From assembly GCA_022264855.1 (NCBI GenBank), contig JABYQU010000018.1:1-64000 (forward strand): DNA of 64,000 bases, given 5' to 3'. The stretch is from Lenzites betulinus. Taxonomy: Eukaryota; Basidiomycota; Agaricomycetes; Polyporales; Polyporaceae. The notes under the pieces were generated by a model that saw nothing but the letters and a program-made list of their open reading frames with translations, was not told where the DNA came from and made no database searches. Shown here piece by piece: positions 41,844-51,662 of this stretch (position 1 is its first letter; every line of letters starts with the position of its first letter). The translations under genes were made by a program, and so were the position numbers.

Positions 41844-42827
41844 TCATGGCTCTGGAATGTCCAGCGGGCTACGGGTGGTTGTAGCTGACAATAACGGCGT
41901 GTTATTGGGCGGAGCAGGCGCACTTCTGGAGGGCCCAGACACGTCGGACCTAGCTAGTCCAGCTGCGGCTAGCCGTTGGAGCCGGCCGTGTTTCAGCCTT
42001 TCATGAGGATCAACATCCTCGTCCGACTGTCCTACTTCCGAGGCAGCGTCCAATAGTTCCCCTTCTACCTCGTCCTCCTCGTCCCGATGCCATTGCCTAG
42101 GAGATCCTTGGGAAGCGTCTACTGCAGGCGTTTCAACATGCACATCAGCATATCCTTCCGGGATGTCTCCATCTTCGCCGTCTTCGGCGATTCTTCCCAG
42201 TAGGTCGGATACTTGAGCATTGAGCTCGTCCTCTGCTCGTTGCACTTCCAGGCGCAGCGTCGAAAATCTGCGTCTCGACGCCTGTAACAATGATACCAGC
42301 TGAAGTGCTGACGACTGGCTTATAGCCATGTTTGGGCCAATTATTGGTGAGGACCGGGGACTAACCATGCCTACCGGCATATCATCTACCGGCTCGGCCT
42401 CCTTGTCTAACTGACTAGGCGGTCGAGATCTCACAGATACATTGGACACTCGTGCCGAATGGTATCCTTCAGTTCGAGATGACGGCCGTGGAGCGGCCCG
42501 GCCCTTGCCTTTGTCGGCCGCGGAAGTCCTGCCCCTCGTAGTTTCCACGTGTAGGGCAGAGCTCAATCCCAGCTGACTAGCTGTTGGCACATCCTCCGGA
42601 GTAGATCCCGGCGACACCCGGGGAAATTGGTATGACTCGCGGCGATCTACGCGACTATGGGCTCTAGTCGCGGCCTGAGAGCCTGTTTGTGTAGGCGATT
42701 CCCGCCTGGAGGCACTCGGCCTGTAAGGTCCAGCACCACTCGTGGTGACTGGACCCGAGGGAGTCGTCGGGCGCGACGATCGAGATGGCCTTCTGCTGCT
42801 GGCCGGGAAGTTCCCAGGGACTTCCAT
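41844..42827 (-). CDS. Gypsy gag N-terminal region
   Basis: 327 codons, low-complexity Ser/Pro/Arg-rich with a predicted helical stretch SALQLVSLLQASRRRFSTLR and QRAEDELNAQVSDLLGRIAE, typical of the variable N-terminus of fungal Gypsy Gag. Starts with ATG at 42827 behind the leader. Ends in TGA, but the same frame continues into the gag core, so the stop is either a single mutation (for example from CGA) or a site that must be bypassed. Confidence 0.75.
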   Translation of the reverse strand: MEVPGNFPASSRRPSRSSRPTTPSGPVTTSGAGPYRPSASRRESPTQTGSQAATRAHSRVDRRESYQFPRVSPGSTPEDVPTASQLGLSSALHVETTRGRTSAADKGKGRAAPRPSSRTEGYHSARVSNVSVRSRPPSQLDKEAEPVDDMPVGMVSPRSSPIIGPNMAISQSSALQLVSLLQASRRRFSTLRLEVQRAEDELNAQVSDLLGRIAEDGEDGDIPEGYADVHVETPAVDASQGSPRQWHRDEEDEVEGELLDAASEVGQSDEDVDPHERLKHGRLQRLAAAGLARSDVSGPSRSAPAPPNNTPLLSATTTRSPLDIPEP

Positions 42828-42837
42828 GTTCTATTCG

Positions 42838-43142
42838 AAATAGTCAGTAGTCACTGATGACGTGTACGTCGCCCAGTGAGGCGTAGCTGTAAAGCTTCAC
42901 GGGAAGCTAAAAAAGTGTTAAGTTCACGTGGGTGCTTTTACCGTGCCCAAGTCCTAACGAAGTAGCTTGGTCCGGGCCTTTATTAGGCGGCGTACTCCGT
43001 GAGGATGGTGGGCGTTGGCAAAAGACTTGCCCCACCAGGCGCCCGAGTCCCGAATACTCGGACGCCGTACGCGACTACGTATTACATAATAAAATGAGTT
43101 ATTCTACGGGTAACGAATACCAGCCCTCGGGCTAAGTCCACA
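42838..43142 (-). repeat. Putative Gypsy 5' LTR plus leader
   Basis: On the minus strand the region begins TGTGGACTTAGCCC (a TG start) near 43142 and contains an AATAAA near 42983. No second LTR remains for comparison, so the inner LTR end and primer site cannot be fixed; a tRNA-type TGG primer site was not recognised, leaving self-priming open. Confidence 0.5.
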
Positions 43143-43149
43143 GGAGCGT

Positions 43150-43771
43150 CCCTTACAAGGGCACACACACGGGCGAAAAGGTCAACAGGGTGATGTGCGT
43201 ACTGCGCGATGTCGCTCACCCAGCTTTGCGCGCGCGCAGATGGCGTTGAAGCGGCCGCACGCGATCTCCTTCTCGAAGAAAAACTCGGTGCGGCCGTTCG
43301 AAGATGCGTCCTCGCTCGAGTTCTGGGCGCAGAAGAATGACGCGAGCCTCTTCCTCGTCGGCCAGAGCACGAAGAAGCGGCCGGGCGGAATCACGTTCGT
43401 GCGCATGTTCGACCACCGGGTGCTGGACATGTGCGAGCTCGGCGTGGACTGGCCGAGTTCAAGGTGTGTCCCCCCGCCTTCTATCACTTAGTGTTGTTTT
43501 AAACGACCTCACGCAGACATCGAAAGTGACGCCGGGCCACAAACCGCTACTACACTTTGCGTCGGAGCTGTTCGACAGCCACCCGCGCTTCGTGCAGCTC
43601 AAGTCGATGCTCGTCGACTTTTTCGACGGCGAGGGGATCGACTCGATCTGCCTCGCGGGGCTGGAGCACGTCATCAGCGTGTTGGTGGATGGGAACGACG
43701 AAGCACCGGACGACGGCGAAGGCGGGTCGGAGGACGAGGGTGGACAGCGGTCGAAACGACAGCGGGCATAG
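43150..43771 (+). pseudogene. RPF2: RPF2 ribosome biogenesis factor, damaged
   Basis: RPF2 is the Brix-domain nucleolar protein that with RRS1 recruits 5S RNP to pre-60S ribosomes. Present: KGTHTGEKVNRVM (43168-43206), an exon from about 43239 with MALKRPHAISFSKKN and EFWAQKNDASLFLVGQSTKK, and an exon from about 43516 with TPGHKPLLHFASELFDSHPR and SICLAGLEHVISV. Three defects are visible. The first exon(s) are missing, replaced by Gypsy. After CELGVD the codons for the usual FVGM-like segment are gone and the frame shifts (reads WPSSR). After HVISV the protein jumps to an acidic/basic tail (SEDEGGQRSKRQRA), so the second half of the Brix domain is absent. An intact copy must exist elsewhere if the fungus is viable. 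Confidence 0.78.
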
Positions 43772-44854
43772 CGGTCAGCAGGTGGTCGCGGACGGCGGGC
43801 TGGTGCAGGGCATAGGCGCGGTGGCCAGGCCAGCCAGTGCGATGCAGGAGCGCGAGGTTTAGTTGACGTTGCACGCTCTCCTTGGGCCGGTGTTATCCAG
43901 AACATGACTGTCAATGGATGTATCCCGCGAGCACGGCGTACATGTTCCGCGAAACGTACGCGAGTCGGCCTGGGTGGCGGGAGCCTCGACTATGTTGCAA
44001 GTTTTTGTCGCGCCGATGCGATGCGATTCTCCGCGGAGGGATAGCGCGTGAAGTGAATAGAGACCCCGGAGGGGCCGCCATGTTAGCTGTTGATTGCAGG
44101 AAACGTACAGCGCACTTCGAGTCAGCGACGCAGTCCGCGCGCATGTTCACCCGCCGCGGACAACCCAACCGCTCTCTCTCCTGGCCACATCCCCTTCCCT
44201 CGCGCGAGGGCCCCTCAAGGACGGCATCGTGGCCAACCTCGGCAGCGCCGACCGATGGTGCATGTCCCACCCTTGTGCTTGGAATGCCCTAGCCAAACCA
44301 CGCTGACGCGAGGATGCGGCATTCGAGGATGTGAACGCGACGCGGGCGTCCATCCAGGGGCGGCTCCAACCCGGACACGAAAAAGCTTGAGGCAGCGAGG
44401 GGCGCGCTGTTGAAGCGCTGACACACGTCCCTGTCCCCAGCGTCGACATCTGGGTGCGCGCATTTTATATGGAGTACCATAAGCGGATGCGAGTCTACGC
44501 TCGGTGAAGCTAAAGAACGGTACTTGAGCGCGATTTAGAACGTGCTTACTTGTAAGGAGGGCGAGCGGCGGTTGGTCGAGACCAGCAAGCTGGGGACATG
44601 CGGTCGAGGGAGCTAGATAGATCCGCGCTGCATATATAAGCGCTGTCGCACGCAGCTGGGATGAGCGCCATAATCGTAAATTGAATAACTCAGATGTGGC
44701 GGGTGCATCTTGCTCGGGACCCAGCGTGATAGCGTAGCGGCCAAAGAACTGTGTAATTAAGGCGAGAGCACGGTAGGGATAATTCTAAAACGTCTGTAGG
44801 GCGGCGTCAGCAGCGTGCGCGCGGGAAGAGAAAGAGTACGGACCACGACGGGTG
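43772..44854. other. Spacer between RPF2 remnant and bL31m
   Basis: No gene is recognised on either strand. A minus-strand frame near 44147-44480 is open but has no known domain. The 3' ends of the two neighbouring genes face each other across this interval. Confidence 0.4.
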
Positions 44855-45304
44855 TCACTGCTTCTTGCCGCTCCCATCCTCCGCGGGGGCGTCCTCCGCA
44901 GCCTGGTCCATCCACGCCATATCGGAGCGCTGTCCGCCCAGGTCGCCGAACCGCCTGCTGAAGCGACCCATGCGACCGGTGACCTCGTCCTCCTCCTCGT
45001 CCATGCCGACGAAGCGGGCGGCGTTCCAGAGCGGGTTGTTAGTGGTGTCGCGGGTGAGGCGGATGAGGGAGCGCGGGGAGGTGGTGTAGTGAACGACGGT
45101 GGAGCCGTCGACGCGGACGAGGCGTTGGGGGAAGACAGGGACCGTTGGGTTCGGCAGCTTCTTCTCGCGGCGTTTCCAGACGTGCGTCCGTCCGTACGGC
45201 GACGACGACACCCTGCGCGTTTGCTGCGCGGCGCACGCACGGGTCGCGGCAGAGCCCGAGCTGGCCGCAGGGCGCGCGCAGGACAGGACAGCGAGCAGGC
45301 TCAT
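44855..45304 (-). CDS. MRPL36: Mitochondrial ribosomal protein bL31m (MRPL36 type)
   Basis: A 149-residue single-exon gene. The first 30 or so residues (MSLLAVLSCARPAASSGSAA...) are Ala/Ser/Arg-rich and fit a mitochondrial presequence. The core RLVRVDGSTVVHYTTSPRSL followed by IRLTRDTTNNPLWN is the hallmark of fungal bL31m, a component of the mitoribosomal large subunit. The tail is acidic then Gln/Lys. ATG at 45304 is preferred over an in-frame ATG at 45457 because the presequence follows it directly and the region before is of upstream-leader type. It is divergent to the gene at 45568, sharing a promoter region of about 260 bp. Confidence 0.85.
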   Translation of the reverse strand: MSLLAVLSCARPAASSGSAATRACAAQQTRRVSSSPYGRTHVWKRREKKLPNPTVPVFPQRLVRVDGSTVVHYTTSPRSLIRLTRDTTNNPLWNAARFVGMDEEEDEVTGRMGRFSRRFGDLGGQRSDMAWMDQAAEDAPAEDGSGKKQ

Positions 45305-45567
45305 AGTGCGCAAGTGAGTGAGTGGGTACACGGACCGAGTACACGGTGGGTTGGCAGAGAGCACTTGTGGCGGGTGTTTGTGCGTGTTAGGATCTGAAGC
45401 CTTTCGCCGTTTCGGGCGGCGCTGCGAAACTCGGCTGCTTATGTCAGCTCCACTCATTGAACGGCCAACGGGCGCTTCCCGCCTTCGCTTTGACTGTCTG
45501 CGTCTCCAAGCTCACACATCCCGCCTTGGTTTCTCCTCGACCACGACCGCTTCCTCGACCACATCGC

Positions 45568-46746
45568 ATGGAGTCGCTCAACCTCAACAACCTCGCGAGC
45601 TCTCTCCCGTCCTCCAGCTATGCAAAGGCAGAGAACGAGCTTACGAATAACTTCAGAGGTATGTCCCATCGCTCCCCATCGCTCCCTCTCCTCGCCGTAC
45701 CCCCAGCCCGTCTCCCGCCACCAGCCTCCTGGCGAGCATGCGAGCTGCGCGACGTCGAGTCCGGGAACGCCGCCATCTTCTTCCGCAGCTCACATCGCTC
45801 ACACCCGTCCTCCCTCCGCAGCCGCGGCCCTGAGCCTCACCACCCTCTTCCGCACCTCCAAGACCGCATCCAAGCGGGCCTACAACGCCGGATATGCCGC
45901 CGCCTGCCACGATCTCCTCAACATGATCCAGCAGGGCGTCTCTACAGACGCCGATCCCAGCCGCGAAGTCTCCATAGGCCGCATCATGGACTACATCGAA
46001 GCCCGCCTCGACGCCATCCGTGCCCGCGAGGAGGAGGAAGACGAGGAGGAGGAGCGTGCGTCCAAGGCCGGCCCCTCTTCCTCCTCTTCCGCCGCCGCCA
46101 CCGCCCCATCCAAGCCCAAGGCCCCCACTCCCCCCTCGCGCCCGCGAGAGACCGTAAGCACCCTACCCCCGTCTCCCGTCCCCATGCTAACCACCCCCAC
46201 CCAAAGACCGTCGTCGCCCCGCCGACGCCGTACACCCCCTCCACCACGGACGCCCGCCCCTACACCGCCCTGGCGCCCTCCTCCCCAACGCCCGCCACAA
46301 CCGCCCTCCGGCCCGCCCCCGCCCCCGGGCCCCTCCCGCGCGCCTCCAAGGCGCGCCTCCAGCCCTCCGCACACCCCAAGGACCTCGCCCTCTCCTCCAT
46401 CCCACTCCCCGTGCCCGCCGCGCTCCCGTTCTCGTTCGAGCCGCCCGCGGTCCTCGACGTCACGGTGCCCGCGTCCCCGCTCTCCATGCCCATGAAGCGG
46501 CGGCGCGAGCCCGCGGGCGCGGACGCTGGACTGAGCGCGGGCGCAGCGAGCCCGGGGTCGGATGCTGGGGCGCCTGGCGCGGGCGCGGGCACGAGCCGGC
46601 GGCGCACGCGCAGCTGGCGCGGGTCCGACCAGCACCGCGACGGCGCGGCCCAGCACCAGCACCAGCATCAACAGCAACAGCAGACGAGCGAGGACATGGA
46701 CGTGGAGGAGGAGGGCCCGCAGCGGAAACGCGTCGCGCGGCGATGA
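45568..46746 (+). CDS. Conserved basidiomycete protein, helical N-terminus, disordered tail
   Basis: Exons 45568-45658, 45822-46153 and 46207-46746 give 320 residues with canonical introns. The N-terminus MESLNLNNLASSLPSSSYAK then NNFRAAALSLTTLFRTSKTA and YNAGYAAACHDLLNMIQQGV form a compact helical domain of about 110 residues that I recognise as widely conserved in fungi though of unknown function. A run of EEEEDEEEE leads into a Pro/Ala-rich disordered region and a His/Gln tract (QHQHQHQQQQQ). The C-terminal PQRKRVARR looks like a nuclear localisation signal. Function not assigned. Confidence 0.72.
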   Translation: MESLNLNNLASSLPSSSYAKAENELTNNFRGMSHRSPSLPLLAVPPARLPPPASWRACELRDVESGNAAIFFRSSHRSHPSSLRSRGPEPHHPLPHLQDRIQAGLQRRICRRLPRSPQHDPAGRLYRRRSQPRSLHRPHHGLHRSPPRRHPCPRGGGRRGGGACVQGRPLFLLFRRRHRPIQAQGPHSPLAPARDRKHPTPVSRPHANHPHPKTVVAPPTPYTPSTTDARPYTALAPSSPTPATTALRPAPAPGPLPRASKARLQPSAHPKDLALSSIPLPVPAALPFSFEPPAVLDVTVPASPLSMPMKRRREPAGADAGLSAGAASPGSDAGAPGAGAGTSRRRTRSWRGSDQHRDGAAQHQHQHQQQQQTSEDMDVEEEGPQRKRVARR

Positions 46747-47736
46747 GTGCGCGCGGCCCGAATGCGCAGTAGATGATCACGACACGACGTATGTCTTCCG
46801 GCCTGTCCCTACTTACCTCCTACCTACCTACCTACCTACCTACATACCACCCTCATTAAGTACGTAAGATGCGCGGCGGGCGCCGCCGGCCTTGTTATCT
46901 ATACCGTTTACCGTTTACCGTTTACAGTGAGCAGCCGCACGATGTGATTGTATCCTATAGCCATATGTTTGTTATGTTTGGCCGTGGCGTCCATTGTATA
47001 ACACATTCATTGCCCGCACTTCAGCTTGGGCCCTGGGACCGAAGTTGGCCTCGCACGGGTGCCTCCCATTCCACGCACCGCCACACTGAGTGATCCATGT
47101 CGTCGCAAGCAATTCCAGCACGAAGATACTGTGCTCGTTCTTAACTCACTGGCCGCGTGCAAGCGCACCGCTCACTCGCCGCCCCAGCGCGACTATGGTA
47201 GCAGATAAAACCAGGCAAATACACCACAACGCCTAAGATGATGGAGGTGCGTCACCCCGAGGGCGGACTCTGGTAGTATGGGTGCAAACGAAGTTACAGA
47301 ACGGCAGCCGCACCATCTCGAGCACCGCACGGATCCAAGCACGAGCAAGTAGTAGTAGTGAGTGGATCTACGACCATCGTAACTTGAACAATGTGTGATT
47401 ATGTTTGTATGTATTTGTAGGCGCAGGCGGGGGGTGATATGAATGAGAGGCTAGACTGGCGGTCAAGGAGCACGATGGATCGGAAAACAGCAGGCGGGGC
47501 AAGAAACTTTGTAACAAGATCACTGATACATTCTTGCAAACACGCACGGAGGGTCGGAGCGGCGGCCAGATGAATGCATGGAGTGACAATCTCTTCGAGG
47601 TTCGTGTGTGAGTGCACTCAAGATCGGAAACCTAGGAGGAATAAGGACGGGTATATCTGTGACGCGGCGTTACGTTCACCGCTGGCCATGGGCTGTTGGA
47701 TGATCCGCAGACGGCCCTGCAAATCGGGGTGGCGCG
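46747..47736. other. Spacer, microsatellite only
   Basis: Contains a (CTAC)n tract near 46815-46845 and a short CCGTTTA repeat near 46900. No gene is recognised. Both flanking genes end here (the plus-strand gene at 46746 and the minus-strand gene at 47737). Confidence 0.5.
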
Positions 47737-49564
47737 TCATGCCGCCGTCGCTGAAGAGCTCGGCCCGGCCAGCGTCCGCACTGGTTCCACCGCTATCTCA
47801 CTACGCCCATCGTCAACGGCGCTGCCTTCCGCATCGCCCTCTGGAAACGTATGCAAAATCGGGCCGGCAAAAGAGTGCAGGAACGGCGAGCTATCGAGCG
47901 CATCCGCCCCCTCGAGTCCGGTGAAGTGGAGACTGAGGTTGAGGTGAGACTGGGAGAGGGACGACCCGCCGCGTTCGAGCCGCGCGTTGGTTTCGTAGAG
48001 GTCGAGCAGGAAGCGGCAGCTCAGAATCGAGTTCAAGCTGCCGCATAGTGTAAACACTATGGTGCTCAGCGGCGAGATGCATCAGAGATGAAGGAGAAGA
48101 CGCACGGATTGATTAGAAGGATAACGTCGCTTCCTTGGTTGCCTGGGACTGTAATCTATGGAACACGACGGGGATACTGATAAGATCACGTTACGGGAAA
48201 TGGATAGACAAGCAGGCGTACCGACAGCGTGACCAGGATAAGGTCCAGTAGATTTGCAAGCAGCAGCGTGCTATGCACATGGACATTGTCAATCGTGTGG
48301 GCGACGGTTCCCGGTGTGCACGTAGCTTACACGAAATATATGTTCCCTGCGCAGATCGAGACAATATACGATTAGCATATCGCCAATTCCTGTATTCCTG
48401 TATGCTATTGAAACGAATTATGGACGCACCGTTTTTCCACATGACGTAATGCAGCGACGGTTGCTGAAAGCTAGCTCTCAGGACCTGGCGTGAGCTTCTG
48501 GTCGCCCGCCAAGTGACCACAATCGCCAAGAGGTCCGCGAGGATTGTAGCGGTCCGTGCGACGGCCACCACTACCTGGGTTGAGAGTCTGTCGATACAAG
48601 CTTGACGTCTCACTCACATCTCAAATCAACAACGTCAGCACCATTGAATGATCCTACATAGTACGGCTGGGCAAGCAGCGGCTCACGTTACGTCTAGCGC
48701 TGCGCTGCCCGGGTTTTGATCAACGCAGTTTTGAGGAGGCGGTAAATTGGCAGGCTTTTCTTGGTGCGAAGTCACGGTGCTCTACGTGGGCGCAGATTAG
48801 CTGGGCTTCATAAATATGTTTGTACAGTAGCGGACACTTACCACATTCACGATCAACGGGACGAGACCCAGTATCAATGCGACTCCGCCCACCCTCTTAC
48901 TTCTCCCTGAGAGAACGTACGTTCTAAGCAATGTAAGGACTTCCGCGCTCGGTCAGCAGTCGGGTTTTTGGTCGTGATCAAACGACGAGACACTCACCAG
49001 CAGGTCCGAGAAAACCAAGAAACAGCAGGGAAAATGTGACCCAGCCAATGACCGAGCAACTTCATAGTAATCACGGGGTTAGATATGCTGGGGACCCACG
49101 GTGTTGGAATTCACCTCTATGCATGATACCAGCGTCAGTCGGCGCACGTCAACGACTGAAAGGTGGACAGGCATGCTTACAGCATCCAACAACGGAGGGA
49201 GCGTGGAGAGCGGCACCACAGAGTTCAACAACGACATGTACCTGATGTACAGGTACACGAGCCGGGACGTCTTCGACTTTCCCGATTGCCAAACGTAGTC
49301 ATGCTCCCTGCCTAGGCACAGGACGTAGTCGTATATGTTGATACCTACAGCAGTACTGTCTTCAGACTCAGGTCTGAGCTCAAGGGTGTGATGCGGAACA
49401 GCTCACCGATGGCTGCGACTCCGCAAGTAGCATACGCTCTCCTACAGGTGAGCATGTTGTCAGATACTACGACTCCCGGCGACGTTCACGCCGGCGGAAA
49501 CATACGAGGTCCGGTAATCCAGGATAATAGCAGCCGTAGAGATAGCGGCAGACGAAGAAGGCAT
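47737..49564 (-). CDS. DUF6533-type membrane protein, copy 1
   Basis: About eight short minus-strand exons. Start MPSSSAAISTAAIILDYRTS (49564), then RAYATCGVAAI, the DUF6533 core INIYDYVLCLGREHDYVWQS with RLVYLYIRYMSLLNSV, later RTYVLSGRSKRVGGVALILG, VARTATILADLLAIVVTWRA, LLLANLLDLILVTLS, and a C-terminal LNSILSCRFLLDLYETNARL with Ser-rich tail ending 47737. These are multi-pass membrane proteins of unknown function, highly expanded in mushrooms. Its paralogue at 61225-63026 matches exon by exon. The first intron's donor reads GG/GAGTCG where the paralogue has GG/GTTAGT, so correct splicing there is doubtful and the copy may be inactive. Confidence 0.68.
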
Positions 49565-49986
49565 CGTTCGCGCTCTGAGGGTCGAGGTCAGATGGAGGGT
49601 AAAGTGCGTGAGCCGACTCGGGGCAAGGTGGGCTTGGCAGTATACATCGCAGCAATATATGGGCGCCGCATCTTGCTGGAACGGTGACAGGCCAAGACGG
49701 GGGCTGTAGACGAGTGCCGTAATCTTGCTGCGGTCCATACATTGTTTTGACAAGGATAACCACGAATGTCTTGGACCTAGGGTGCCCGTCAGCCTAAGAC
49801 AGATAGATAATCATCGAGCGATTAGTTCCGAGGAGCGGCGTAGAGAGCCTAGTTCAAAGACAGGTCAGACGCGAAAGCAGGCTCTGAGATGATGAACAGT
49901 ATACCTCGAGGGATATTATTCTTCTGGCATGCGCTTAGCTGGGTCAAAGTCGATGCGAAGCGGTTGGGAAACATCTCAGGCTGTGA

Positions 49987-51335
49987 TCATGCCAAGCGGT
50001 ACGCCTCCGCCGCCATCGCATCCCGTCGCAGATGGTCGTCCGTGTGCATTTTCCTGTATACCTTGTGGCGGGATGCATAGCGGTGGTGCTCACGGACGAC
50101 CTCCTTCACTTCCTCCGGCAGCCCGTCCATATTGGTGGGCCACGGCGGGGACGAGTCGTCCGACGGGACCGGAATCAGGGACCCGGGGTATTTTATCGCA
50201 GGCGGCATCCTGCTCGCTGTGATGAAGGGCATGATGGCCACACCCTGTCAGTCTATCGCACAGTGCACGGCCGCTCGGCCTTCGGAGGGGACAACCAGTT
50301 TCCGTTGGGAAAGATCCGGGTGGTTGAGCACAGGGAGGGCGAATGCCGTGTCGCGCGGGGCGAGCAGAGGAGCCAGCTCTATGCAGTTTTTCAGCAGTCT
50401 GCGGAGCAGAGGCGCGTCTGCGGGTGTGGACTCGACAAGCGACGTCGGCCACGCCGCTGCGCTGTTCTGCGTGCGGAGCTGGAATTCGGCTGCACTTCTT
50501 ATCATAGCTGGTATATCGGACCCTGCGCAGATGTCGGCGAGGAGATCACAGCGAAGATAGCCACAAAACTTACACGGTCCGAGGTCGGCCTCGACCTGCG
50601 CATAGCTATAACGCCACCATTCGCGGCTGACCGTCGGTTCAATCCGGTACTTGCTGCTGAGCATTTGCTTCAGCTCGTTGCTCGACGTAAGGTCGCACGT
50701 ATTCTTGTACATCGTCCTGGCGCAGAACCAGGGTAGAGCGGCCCTCTCCAGTAATCCAATCTTCGGACGGGTTGGCCATGAGGAGTGGTCGGTCGCGCAA
50801 AGCTTCTGGCACATCCTCACGGAAGAACAGAGACCCGTATTGCGCGAAGGTGTCGTGCATGAGCGCAGTCTCCATGAAAAACACGGCGACCAGTGCTGCC
50901 AGTGCGTCTGCGCCTTGGATGGACGCCCACCGCGCGGCCACTTCGGCGCCTTGAGCAAACTCTGTGATGATATAAGGGATCCCCGCCGGGTTGTGGGGCG
51001 AGCCTTCCCACGGAATTACTTTCGAGGGGAGCGGCATGTATGTCCCACACTCGACCGGGACCAGCGGTCGTGGACGTAACACTTCGTGGCGACCTCGGAC
51101 GCGGATCGCGGCCTGTACGTTGTTGTCGCAGCGGAGCACGAAGACTCTGTTGTTTCCACCTCGAGGGGTAAGAGATGGATGGATATGACAAAGCATAGCT
51201 GGACAGACCTTCGCCGATATTGTCCCAAGGGAGACAACGCTGTGCGCCGACACGGCTACGTCGTCCAGAGCGTCGACTCGAGGTCGAATGGAGCGTGCTT
51301 GACCTCGGCGACTGCGGATGTGTTAGCACTGGTGA
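49987..51335 (-). pseudogene. APH/AIM9-like kinase-fold protein with nonsense codon
   Basis: Minus-strand gene of the aminoglycoside-phosphotransferase-like family expanded in Agaricomycetes (fold related to protein kinases; related to yeast AIM9). Visible: GGNNRVFVLRCDNNVQAAIR (nucleotide-binding strand region), GIPYIITEFAQGAEVAARW, DTFAQYGSLFF, and after a short intron near 50720-50765 KYRIEPTVSREWWRYSY. The catalytic-loop equivalent PVLNHPDLSQRKLVVPSEG leads to AID followed by TGA (50248) where the family has IDWQ. The frame continues correctly beyond the stop (QGVAIMPFITASRMPPAIKY) to 49987. So a single TGG-to-TGA change truncates it. 5' end uncertain. Confidence 0.65.
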
Positions 51336-51662
51336 GCGCTTGAGCGGTAGTAGCTGCGCGCAATTAATGCCATGATCGAGTGGGCATGGTGCAGGGCAGG
51401 AATACGCTGTTCGTGGGGCGCCCACTGCGACACCAAAGTCGAGCACTCATATCCCCCAGACAGTCAATAATATTGAATGAGCAAGCACTCGGCCCAACCG
51501 AACGTCGAGGCCAGGGTCTCCCGGGTCCGCACGGGCCCCGGACACTGCGGGGTAGTATCACGTGTGCTTGAGCCAATCCCGTTCGCGGCATTCTGCTCCT
51601 CGTCTTCCTCGTCTTCCTCGTCCCCGGCCGCGCCCTCCGACCTCCTTCACTCGACTTGCAGC

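Larger units (their letters stand above)
36984..43142 (-). mobile_element. Ty3/Gypsy LTR retrotransposon, 3'-truncated
   Basis: Minus-strand element with 5' LTR and leader at about 43142-42838, gag-protease, then RT-RNase H-integrase. The 3' part (end of integrase, any chromodomain, 3' LTR) is missing because the sequence switches to module C at 36984. All coding parts lie in one frame of 1949 codons from 42827 to 36981, interrupted by two stop codons. The 5' border adjoins a damaged RPF2 gene. Confidence 0.88.

Noticed and set aside
45620..46677. Long alternative frames overlapping the gene at 45568.
   Set aside because: They are antisense or shifted products of a Pro/Ala-rich coding region; the spliced plus-strand model with the conserved N-terminus explains the locus.
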